Origin: Rhynchopus euleeides
Taxonomy: Eukaryota; Euglenozoa; Diplonemea; Diplonemida; Diplonemidae
Length of the DNA stretch: 64,000 bases
Reading direction: 5' to 3'
Assembly: GCA_963210315.1 (NCBI GenBank)
Contig: OY723260.1
Location: 1,302,001 to 1,366,000, forward strand
Shown piece by piece: positions 1 through 9,409 of the stretch (the first letter of the stretch is position 1; the number at the start of each line of letters is the position of its first letter). The notes below the pieces were generated by a model. It saw nothing but the letters and a program-made list of their open reading frames with translations. It ran no database searches and was not told where the DNA came from. The position numbers and the translations under genes were made by a program.

Positions 1-3000
1 GTGGAGGAGGTGATGTCCTACCAAGATGAGGACACCGGGCTCTCCGGGATCTCCACACTCCGCAGGCTGTTCGCAACGGACACCGCATGCCGCCCGCGGG
101 TTGCTGCGATCCTCTCGGAGCTGTGCCGCAACGCCGGGGCGGCGAGCCGCGACCTGCTTGCCCGGGAGCTCTACGTCTCGGGCCTGTTTGCCGACGGCAT
201 TGCCTTCCTCCTGCCCTCGATAGTGCAGAGCCTGGGCCTCTCTGAGGCAGCCGGGCTCACGCTTGTGGATGCCCTCTCCAGGGTCACCGGGTTTGTCGCG
301 ACGTGCCACGCCGCCGCGGCGAAGGAGCTGACGGAGGACCGAACCCTCGCAACGCTGCAGAGCTGCCACGCGGTGTTCCCCGAGTCGCAGTCGCTCAGCC
401 AGCTTCTCCGCGAGGTCCTGCCGCTGCTCCCGGCCTGCTCGGTGGAGGACCTGCTGGTGCAGATCGAAACCGACTTCGACGAAAGCAGCGGTGACCCGTT
501 GGGAGGCACGCATGACGTGAGCCCTGCCACCGCCCTGCTGCTGTCGGTGACGTCGTCACAGGGTGGCCTCTCCCCAGCAGGTGGGAGGCGTCCCGCCGGG
601 AAGTCTGCAGGGAACTTCGCCTCCGCCGCGGTGAGGATGCAGAGCATCCCCGGGTGGGAGGCGAGCTTCGCAGAGTCCTGCGGGTTTGCAACCGTGTTCG
701 ACATTCTCGGGTCGGAGGCGTCGCGCTCGCTGATGACGCGGCACGGCGTGGTGGCGTCGCTGGAGCTGTGCCGTGGGGCCCTCTCGGTGATCCCCCTCGA
801 CGCCCGGCGTGACGCCATCGGGGAGATGTGGAGGGCGCAGGCTGTCGACACCCTCGCCGCGCTCTGGGGTGCCCACCCCGACAGCTGCCGTCTTGTCGAT
901 GCTTCTGCCGCCCTGCTGCTGGAGTGCTTCGCCAACGACCCCACTGCGTCCGGTGCCCTGAGGGAGGCTGTGCGCGCGCCGGCGGTGGCGCTCCTCTGCC
1001 AGGCATCGGCAGCCCCGTGTGCGCAGAGCCTGCGGCAGCACCTCCTGGCGTGCACCACCCTGGAGGAGGCTGTCGGGTTTCTGCGCGAGTCGCTGCAGAG
1101 TGTGGGGCAGGCGGGGCAGGGGGAGGGCCCGACAGGGTGTGATCGCGATGCGGTGCTGCTGGCGGTGTATCAGCTGCAGGGGTTTGTTTGCGGGGGTGGT
1201 GGTGGTGGCGGTGGCGGTGCTGTGCTGTCGGACAGGTTGCGGAGGTGTGATGCGGCGGCGGTTGTGTGCAAACAGCTCGTCTCCGATGCCTTCTTCCCCA
1301 CCAACGCGCCGGCGAAGGAGCTGCTGATCGACACCCTGCTGGCGATGGGCCCCCGCCTGCTTGCGGAGCTGGATGTAGCCCTGATGGAGCGCGTGCTGCA
1401 CAAGACAGCGTTACATGTGGGGTCGGGTGCGGCGGTGTCCCTGGCGGCGGGGCTGTTCTCGGTGCTGTCGGTGGATTCCATCCCCGCTCTCTGTGGAGGG
1501 GGTGGCCTGCTGGGGACGGCGCTGTACCGGACAGCGGTGGATGCGGTGCTCGGGTGCTCGCACGATGCGCACAGCAGCACCGATTGGTACGTCTTCCTCA
1601 GCATCTGTGCAGAGGCCTCGCCGGCAGTGGAGCAGGACCTCTGGCGCAAAGGTATGCCAACAAAGGGTGTGGGTGTGGGTGTGCGGACCACATCCTGATC
1701 ATCGGGTGCTCAGTGCTGTGCGTGGGTCTGCCCATCCCTCAAAAGAAGTGTTGTCAGTGCAGGCCGCCCTACCCCCACCCCCCTGCAGGCATGATGTACG
1801 CATTCCAAGCGAATGTGACGCTGTTCGAGGACCCGGCTGCAGCCGCAACCGTGTCGCGCGCCCTCATGCGCCTGGCGGGGACACACGCAGAGCTGTCCGT
1901 CGACAAGCGCGACATGGTGTTCGGCGCAGGGCTGCTGGGCCAGGCCATCGACAGGGGCATGGGGGGCACCATCGAGGCGGCGCTGCTCGCCACAGCGCTG
2001 CGCAGCGGAGAGGGCATCCCAGAGCAGCCAAATCCTGACGACGCCGATGCAGACGCCGACGCCGACGCCGACGAGGTGATGCTGAACTTCGAACGCCTGC
2101 AGCGCAACACCTGGTACACAGGCATCGCCTCTGCCGAGCCGAACTACTTCCACCCTTGGGCAGAACGCATCCAGCGCCGCAGCACCCCACTGCATGAGCG
2201 TGTGCGGTGGGCCACTTGTGCCGTATTGATGGCACAGTACTTCCCCTACTCCGTGCTGCAGCCACTGCTGGAAGCCCTCGCTGCAGTCTTCACCGGCATG
2301 CTGGACCAGGTGCAGGCCACCACCATGCAGCGCACCTACCACGACTCACAGGCGATCCTCCTGTTTGTGCCCGATGCAGATGACTCGCCCTACAGCGGGC
2401 CTCTGGAGTCGCTCGCCGTCCTCCAGCTCTCCATACTCGACTGCGCCCAGGCGTGTGCGGTGCGCAACAGGGAGGAGTTCCCGGGGTGTGCGCTGTACGC
2501 AGCAGCGGTGAGGGTGCACCGCACACCCCCGCACATCCTCGACCTGCCCGCTGCGGTGAGGAGCGGGGCGCAGCAGGTCCTCATGGCGTGCCGTGTGGAC
2601 TTCAACACAATCCCGGTGCATGAAGACACTGAGTTTGTCAGGAAGCCGGAGCCCAAGCAGCAGCAGCAGCCTGACGCTGATGCGCCTGACCTCCCGACCC
2701 CAGGCGACGTGTCGATCGCAGGCGAAACGCCCGCCAGCACTGCAATCGATGCCATCCCGCTGCTGGACCCCCTCACCGTGTCGGCTGGTGCCCTCTCCGA
2801 GCCAGGGACACCCGGTGCCAACACTGCTCTGGATTCGGCGCGGTCCCGCTCCAGCACAGCGCCACCCTCGGTGGGCGGCAGCAGGCGTGGCTCCCTGCTG
2901 GGGCACTCGCGGCTGTCGGCTGACGCGGCGCTGGTGGAGGCGGCGCAGGAGCGCCTGGCGCAGCCGTCTGCCACAGAGGACACTGTGGATGCCTCCCCCG

Positions 3001-3251
3001 CACCCAGCACCCCCTGCAGTCCGGGTGCGGAGGGGGTGTCGGATGCGGCGGCGGCAGCGCCGGGTGGCAGCGGCGGGAAGCAGTGGGAGGAGATGGATGA
3101 GCTGGCGTACCTCAGCACCGTCAAGGTGTTCCAATATTTTGACGTCATGACGCAGCGGCTGCTTGAGAAGCGCCCGTCAGACGCCCCCATGCACATTATC
3201 AAAGAGCTGAAGACAGTCTTGAGCGAGCTGGAGGACGAGCTGGGAGAGTGA
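1..3251 (+). CDS. Partial two-exon host gene, DPY30/RIIa-like C-terminus
   Basis: Coding exons are 1-1651 and 1789-3251, about 1,037 residues when spliced; the reading frame is open at the window edge, so the N-terminus may be missing. The junction is phase 1: G at 1651 plus GC at 1789 makes a Gly codon and the frame continues cleanly. The N-terminal half is helical and Leu/Ala-rich, which could suit an armadillo-like fold, but I recognise no named family there. A Gly run lies near residues 397-408, an Asp-Ala run (DADADADADAD) near 635, and a Ser/Pro/Ala-rich linker follows. Near residues 990-1020 the segment YLSTVKVFQYFDVMTQRLLE followed by KRPSDAP resembles the DPY30/RIIa docking motif (aromatic-Leu start, then RPxDP) found in many axonemal and AKAP-binding proteins. 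Function is inferred only from that motif. The start at position 1 is a GTG; the first ATG is at 13. Confidence 0.8.
1652..1788 (+). other. Spliceosomal intron (137 bp)
   Basis: Donor AAAG|GTATGC, acceptor CCCCCCTGCAG|GC preceded by a C/T-rich tract. Removing it joins two long frames in phase, while reading through from exon 1 meets a stop at 1696-1698. This is the best-supported intron in the window and sets the donor style (GTATG) seen again at the cyclase exon. Confidence 0.85.
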
Positions 3252-4104
3252 GAATTGTGTTGTTGCACATTGCATCATCGTCGCAGCCCCTTTTTTCAAA
3301 GGCGCGCTCCTGCTGCGTGGGTGGGGGGTAGGGATGGAGGGTGTGGGGTGGGCCATGGGGGGTAGTGGAGGCGTTTGGTGGTTCTCTGCACTGGGTGGGG
3401 GGGGATATTTTTTGCGAAGTCGCGGAGTAACGAAGTAACGAAGGAAATCGTACGTCTTGAAGCTTCAGGATTTAGCACACCTTCATGGGTCGCAACACAG
3501 CCTTGAGAGAGCAGTGTGTGCGCTTTCAACAAAAAGTAGCCCGGAGCTGTTCTCCCACAGTTGCTGGGAACCGAGAGGGTGTCTGCAGCGATTTCGGCTT
3601 CCTCCAGCGTATTGTGTGGCCCGATGTGCAGAGCCTAGCCTCCATACAATGTCGATCTATGGTTCAACCGCTCCTGACCCAGCTTGTCAGCTGGGCGCGG
3701 AGTGGTGCTGACCAGCTAAGTGTGGTGCCAGAATCCTACGAAGTGTAGAGATGGGGAATGCCTGCCTCTGTGTCCCCACCCGGCGTGGTTACTGTTGTCA
3801 TGACATGCCTGTGCTATCCCAGACATACACATCCACACCCACACACCCTCCGGCAGGAGCCCATAACGTCAGGCCAGCCTAACACACAGAGTGCATCATC
3901 CTTTTGTACTCAGGCACACGACTTCCATTTCGCTGCCCCTTCCATACTCTCTCCGTCTGGGTTTCCCACCACCGCACATACAACCGATATCCACACCGCA
4001 CTTTCCGAAGTGGATATTTCTGGATTTGGGAAAGGCTGCGCTGCCATAATTTCGGAAGCCCGCCTGTCCGTTTGATAGAGTTTCAAAAAAAAAAGACCTT
4101 CAAT
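3252..4104. other. Intergenic region between two host genes
   Basis: No credible coding sequence. It holds a dispersed repeat copy (3405-3547), a GT-rich stretch at 3310-3400 and CA-rich sequence near 3830-3850. Short open frames here have no recognisable composition or motif. An A-run (10 A) sits about 15 bases before the next start codon. Confidence 0.6.
3405..3547 (+). repeat. Dispersed gene-downstream repeat, copy 1
   Basis: About 145 bp starting with TGCGAAGTCGCGGAGTAACG and including GTACGTCTTGAAGCTT, CACCTTCATG and CAACACAGCCTTGAGAG. It matches 4826-4980 along its whole length and more loosely 16431-16550. It lies about 150 bp past the stop of the first gene. Confidence 0.75.
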
Positions 4105-4554
4105 ATGGTCAGCGCTGATCTGTGCCGGACTGTGTCGAGCCGTGGCCTGGCGGAGATGGCCCCGCTGAGCGAGAAGGAGGCGCGGAAGCAGGCGCTGATG
4201 ATGCGCGTGCGTGCCATGTCGGGGATGGTTCGCGAGATGGTGGAGGCAGAGCAGGATGAGCGGGAGGCGCTGCTTTCCCCCCGCACCGAATGTGCCTCCT
4301 CGATGTGCTCTCAGATGCGCCTGCCCCACCGCTCGTCCCTCAAGAACCCCAGCAACGCTTCGTTCAACAGCCGCCGCACAGTGACTTTCAACTGCGAGCC
4401 TCAGCTGTCCTACTTCTCGGGTGACGACATCTGCATCGAAGAGACAGAGAGCGCAAGCTGTGGTTCGAGGGAGAGTGCGATCGACACATACACCGCAGTT
4501 CGCCTGACACTCGCAGCCCTGTCACAGCACCGCCGCCAGCATGAGTCGTACTGA
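4105..4554 (+). CDS. Small protein with PP1-docking-like motifs
   Basis: A 149-residue protein from ATG 4105 to TGA 4552-4554. The start was chosen because the composition upstream changes to non-coding and the ATG follows an A-rich leader. The N-terminal third is a charged helix (SEKEARKQALMMRVRAMSG). Residues 77-80 (SSLK) and 90-95 (RRTVTF) have the order and spacing of a SILK motif followed by an RVxF motif, the pair used by several protein phosphatase 1 regulators such as inhibitor-2 and KNL1-type proteins. An acidic patch (SGDDICIEETE) follows. This suggests a PP1-binding regulator, but the motifs are short and degenerate and no full family match is visible. It is on the same strand as the preceding gene and is followed by the same downstream repeat. 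Confidence 0.65.
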   Translation: MVSADLCRTVSSRGLAEMAPLSEKEARKQALMMRVRAMSGMVREMVEAEQDEREALLSPRTECASSMCSQMRLPHRSSLKNPSNASFNSRRTVTFNCEPQLSYFSGDDICIEETESASCGSRESAIDTYTAVRLTLAALSQHRRQHESY

Positions 4555-4825
4555 TATGTGGAGGGTGTGGCGTGATTTTACTACTCTTCTTCACACGTTG
4601 TCCAACCCGGCCATGTACCCTGCCCCCTGTTCTTCTGTTCTTCTGGAGGCCACGGCTTGGAGATGGAGTGTTCCCCACACACAGATGCGGTGCCTTACTT
4701 TGTTTCGCGGAGGGTGTGCCCGAGTAAACTCGGGTGCCGCCTCTGCTGCTACAGACACACAGGGTTTCCCGCCTGAACCGGTCACGCTCTTCATGCCAAG
4801 ATGCCTTCCACCTGCGATGTTTATT

Positions 4826-4980
4826 TGAGTTACGAGCGGCGAAGCGTCGCGGAAGTCGCGAAGTAACGGGGAGTCGTACGACTTGAAGCTTTAGGGTATC
4901 CACCTTCATGCCACTTCACAGGCCTCAACACAGCCTTGAGAGTGCAGTGTGTGGGGTCAACGAAAAGTAGTTCGGATCTG
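4826..4980 (+). repeat. Dispersed gene-downstream repeat, copy 2
   Basis: Starts around GAGTTACGAGCGGCGAAG and shares CTTGAAGCTTTAGG, CACCTTCATG, CAACACAGCCTTGAGAG and the block AAAAGTAG with copy 1. It lies about 270 bp past the stop of the 149-residue gene, as copy 1 does behind its own upstream gene. Confidence 0.75.
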
Positions 4981-6316
4981 TTATTTGCAGCTTCCGGACA
5001 GGGGGTGTTTCTACCAAGAAAGCGAAATGCGTGCGACTTTCTGTTTTTTTTGCGAGGAATTGTGTCATTTCTTCTGCGGGGTTGTTTTGTCTTCCCCTCT
5101 CCCCCTCCCCGACCCACCCACCCACCCACCCAACGTACTCTTCTTCTTTATGCGTTCGGCACAGCCCAAAACCAGTGAAAATACCATGCGTCTGCACATT
5201 TTTCTGGAGTGGTGTGCGCAAAAAAAGGTCCAATCAATCCATAGGTAGTGTTTTGCCGACACACCGTACCGTACTGCCACCTTTTCGTTCCGGGAGAACG
5301 GCCCCCACGCCCCCCCGCCCCCCGCCTCCGCCTGGGTTCTTTTTTGCGCTCTCAGGTGGGGTCTTTTTTTGAAATTTTCGATGTTTGCAACAGCCTCACC
5401 CGATCATGGCGATTTTCATTCATCTCTTCGCTGAATGCGAAGTTGGATTGAGGATGGAACATGGCAGGATGGCATATTCTGTGCAGACATCTTAAAACTC
5501 TGGGGTGGGCCAGGTGTCACGAGGTGCGAGAGTTGGAGATGGTGCACGCCACCGGCCCTCGAGGCGTTACAAATGTGCGAAACTTCGAACACAGGCAGGC
5601 AAGGCCCGCCTGCTATGATTATCAGCACCGAGGGCAGCTGCTGCCTCGGTGTTGCAGTGGGAAAGGGGGCGCAGTTTCGCTCTGGGGTGAGGCGAGCGCC
5701 CCTCCCACCCCCCACCCCCGCCACTTGCTTTCTCACAGTTCCCCCGCTGTTGCTTTTTGGCTTCCCCCCGCACCCCTCCCCCACCCCCCTTCCCACCACT
5801 TACCCTTGTCTACATCGCCCCTCCCACCCCCCTCCCCCGTCCCTTTTGCCACTACCCCTTTGCATTCAAAGCACTTAGGGTGACCCTCCGTTCTAATTCT
5901 GATTTGATTTTCGAACAACCGAACCGTGTTTTTTCTCGCTTTCGACTTTATTTACTTTTCCGGCTTGGCGGAGCCGAAGAAACTCCCCAAGGGAAACTGT
6001 TTTTTTTGTGACAAACGCACCGTGCTCACGGAAAGCGTTCATATCTAAAATTTAAAAAGGGTTGCAGTGTGGAGGCACTGTTTTTTTTGTTCACCTACAC
6101 TCCACGCCCCAACGTGCAGGTGACCAGAAGGTTGTACAAACAAGGATCCTTTGCGAACACCCCAATGCGCCCCCTGGGTGGCTGTGCCTGTGGGGGGTGG
6201 GGGTGTTCCCAGCGTTCGAAGAAACACACAACTGTCGTTGACCCCCCCCCCCCAAAGATGGAAAAATACACTGACCCAAAATAATAAAATACAAAATACA
6301 ATAAAATACAATAAAA
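4981..6316. other. Non-coding, homopolymer-rich region
   Basis: No gene recognised. It contains pyrimidine-rich tracts (5095-5135, 5700-5865), a C-run near 6242-6253 and an A/T-rich microsatellite built from AAATACA/ATAAAATACA near 6280-6316. The open frames come from low-complexity CT or GT sequence. Confidence 0.6.
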
Positions 6317-7340
6317 TACCGTATACCATACATTGGGCGTTATTCCGTTACCAGTAACGGTAATAACGTTATTTTTGCGTTATTTTTTGACCCCAAAAAA
6401 GGCAGCATTTCCCGGTGAATCTGACCCGAAACTCGGGTCCCTACCCCCCCTAAAAGAATTTTCTTGGGTAAAATATCACTCCAGGGGGCCACTCCGTGAT
6501 GTCAAAAAATTGGAAAACGTTTTCTCCTAAAATAACGCGTTATTTTTCCGTTATTTTCATGAAAACTTGCGTTATTCGGACAATTTTGCGGGCGGATGGT
6601 GTAGTTTTTGGTGGAGATGGCTCCAGAATACCCCCCTGGGACCATTTTTTGGATAATAACGCACGGACATGTCGAGTTTCGTGAAAAAATCATGTTTTTT
6701 GGCTTTTTCAAGGCAAATACTGCAGAAACCCCTGCAACCTTGCAGCATCCAATGTTCCTGGAGTGAAATTTGGAGTGAAAATCACTCCAAAATCACTCAG
6801 TGTGGACGCAGAAGTGAATCCTTCAGGAATACACCCGCACACCTCACATTGGCGGTGTATAAACCACCTGATATTTTTACTCGTTACGAGCGACGAAGTA
6901 GCGCGAAGTAGCGACGTGCCCATTTTTTCCCGGTCCGTTCTAAAATAGTTACGTTCCAAAAGTCCGTTACTGGTGCTGTCAAAGACGCTTCGCACAATAT
7001 ACGCACGAACTACCCAAAGTACGCTCGGGCTACGCACGAAGTACGCAGGAACTACACAATTTGAACTTTCTTGCACCCCCCAGTCATTATTTGCACGCAC
7101 TCCAGGTCCCATATTTGCACCAGTGCAAATATGAGACCTGGAGTGCAAATATGAGGAATTTCCGAGTTCGTCGTGATGTGCAAAACATGACTGGGTTGTG
7201 CAAGAAACCATCATCTGCACCCCGTATCGGCCTCAATTGCACCCTCGTGCAGGTAAAAAAAGGCCTCGGGCCTCCGGCCCTCGGACCGTTTTTTAATTAC
7301 GCACACGACCTTCGCGCGGAAAGTGTCATTCAGCCCTGCC

Positions 7341-7413
7341 AAACGTGCTCTACACACCACCCCCTTCATCAGGCAAGTGGGTTTGTAAGGGTGTGTGGAA
7401 GCGTCAACGCTCG
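7341..7413 (+). repeat. GCGTCAACGC-type dispersed repeat, copy 1
   Basis: Contains CGTGCTCTACACACCACC, CTTCATCAGGC and GGAAGCGTCAACGC in the same order as 24230-24336 and, inverted, 9184-9290. Confidence 0.6.
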
Positions 7414-8040
7414 GGTGCAGGAAATTTACATTTTGGTCGCAAATGGCGTTACACATGCACTATGCACAACGTGTGCACGATTTCGGCAGAACTACGCACA
7501 ACCAACGCAATTTGGACCTTTCAACAACACCATTCACGGTACTTCGATTTTGGGTGGGAAAGATGGGGCAAGGAAGTGGCAAAAACTGCGAAGAAGGTCG
7601 AAAATTTTCACATTTTCATCAGAAACCATATTCAACGGATTCCAATTTTCGGGTGAAATCAAGCAGGTTGGCACAATGGCTCATGTTCACCCAAAAATGC
7701 ACCTACCAAACCTCTTTTGCTTGATTTTTGGGACGGCATGGGTGATCCAGAGGCCAAAAATCACGATTTTTTCACCAATTCCTTCGACAACGGACAGTTC
7801 CAGACCACAAGGACCACATTTTGGGGTCAGAATTTTCTCGGTCAAAAAATTCGAAAAATCTGAAATCTCTCGGAATTTTGAGCATTTTTTGAGATTGGCA
7901 TGCCCATTTTAGACCCTTTGCGTGGCTCTAAACCCAAAAATTTGCTCGAAAATGGCCTCAAATAGCCTAAAACAGCCCATTCTGGCCACCCCGAAAAAAA
8001 AATTCGAAAAGGGTCCCCCTATAGAAGTTGCCCAAAAATA

Positions 8041-8340
8041 CCGAAAATAACGCGGTATTACCGGTAATAACGGTAATAACGTTACCGATAACGTTATTAC
8101 CGTTACTGATAACGGTATTACCGTTACCGATAACGGTAATAACGGTAATAACGTTACCGATAACGTTATTACCGTTCCTGATAACGGTAATAACGGTATT
8201 ACCGTTATCGATAACGGTATAACGCGGAAAAATAACGTTACCGATTTTCGGATAACGTTATTCGGCCGTTCTGGAACGTTATTAACGGTAAGTTATTTTA
8301 CCGAAAAAATAACGGTATTACCGTTACTGGTAACGCAATA
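8041..8340 (+). repeat. Subterminal TAACGGTAA repeat array
   Basis: Dense short direct and inverted repeats of the type TAACGGTAATAACG and CGTTACCGATAACG inside the right end of the inserted element. Subterminal motif clusters are often transposase binding sites; that role is inferred. Confidence 0.7.
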
Positions 8341-8683
8341 ACGCCCGATGTATGGTATACGTAAATATTTTGGAACGTAAATATTATGGAACGTAAATAT
8401 TATGGAACGCTGGTGGGTTGGCGTTCCAGATTTTTTTCGTTCCATAATATTTACAGGGCTTTCTGCGACTCGGGGACTTGGACCAGGTGATCGGACGGCG
8501 TACAGAGTCCCTGACGGGACCTACTCGTGCACTTTTCGCGCGATTCCTGACGCAAGCCGTCCTCACCACCGAGTCCCCAACTGGCCCTGTAAATATTTTG
8601 GAACGTAAATATTATGGAACGGACCGGCCAAAAATGGGCCCGTTCCATAATATTTACGTTCCATAATATTTACGTATACGGTA

Positions 8684-9409
8684 CATAATATAATACACAG
8701 GCAAGGCCTGGTGGGTGACTCTCTGCGATCTCTCAGAATCGAAACGCCGGGTGGGGGATTTCCTGGGATGAGGTGCCGCTCTATTGGAGAGGGGGCCCGG
8801 TGCCTGCGCGCGTCCTGTCGTTTTGTAGCTGCTTGGCGGGGCTAGCGCAGCAGGTCCTACTTTTGCTTCTTCGGGCTCTTCACATGGAACATGTACTACA
8901 CGAACATCAATAGGGCAAACAAACCGCGCACTGGTCGGGGTTGAGCGGCTCGTGACTCTGTGCTGGCGGCAAAAAGAGGCTGCAGTCTACCATTCACAGG
9001 GGTAGCCTGAGGAAGAAAGGATGAAGCTGGGGAACCACATGGTCCGAAGAGGAGTAAGGCACCCACAGGGGGCACGCTCTGGGACCCGGGCGAGGAAGGG
9101 GCCAGCTTCACCGGGAAAATCAGAAAAATCTAAAAAGTCACAGCACTATTCAGAAGCAACCGCTATTTGCCTGTATTTTGTTGATGCGTCGACGCTTCTA
9201 CACACAAACCCTGAAATGATAATCAGGGGCTGGTGTAGAGCACGCTTGGATGATTGCTGTGGTGGGTGACTTTCTGCTCACACGAGTGCAACAAATAAAG
9301 GAGTATCGACGGCCAAGAGATTGCGTGGAGAGACGAACGAACAACTCCTGACCCCGCCCCACACACAACGCGCAACACACAACACAATCCCCCACCCACC
9401 GAAGTATCC
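8684..9409. other. Region downstream of hAT transposase
   Basis: No gene seen. It carries a dispersed repeat at 9184-9290. The reading frames present lack domain signatures. Confidence 0.55.
9184..9290 (-). repeat. GCGTCAACGC-type dispersed repeat, copy 2
   Basis: Read on the minus strand it aligns with 24197-24336: CACTCGTGTGAGC, a CCACCACAGC-like block, GTGCTCTACACCAGCCCC and AGGGTTTGTGTGTAGAAGCG. It lies between the MITE and the 3' end of the hAT gene. Confidence 0.65.

Larger units (their letters stand above)
6327..8354 (+). mobile_element. Non-autonomous inverted-repeat DNA element inserted in the MITE
   Basis: About 50-bp terminal inverted repeats begin CATACATTGGGCGTTATT at 6327 and end AATAACGCCCGATGTATG at 8354. 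GTATAC flanks both sides, and it is the sequence present once in the MITE end. The duplicated target could be GTATAC, or TATA with a slightly longer inverted repeat, because the site is palindromic. The interior is AT-richer than its surroundings, with no recognisable protein; the longest frame (7061-7912) has no domain signature. Superfamily not assignable. Confidence 0.8.
6317..8683 (+). mobile_element. TA-flanked MITE, copy 1, split by a later insertion
   Basis: The terminus TACCGTATAC at 6317-6326 continues at 8361 (GTAAATATTTTGG...) and ends with GTATACGGTA at 8674-8683. Joining 6317-6326 to 8361-8683 gives 333 bp, the exact length of the intact copy at 25508-25840, which is in the opposite orientation. 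The ends are inverted repeats (CCGTATACGTAAATATT) with a TA on both sides in both copies, as expected for Tc1/mariner-type MITEs. No coding capacity. Confidence 0.85.

Noticed and set aside
5690-5870. Proline-rich small proteins in the pyrimidine tract
   Set aside because: Pure low-complexity CT sequence, open in several frames.
7061-7912. 283-codon frame inside the 2-kb inverted-repeat element
   Set aside because: No domain, AT-rich low-complexity content, and parts are repeated at 13.5-14.1 kb in non-coding context.
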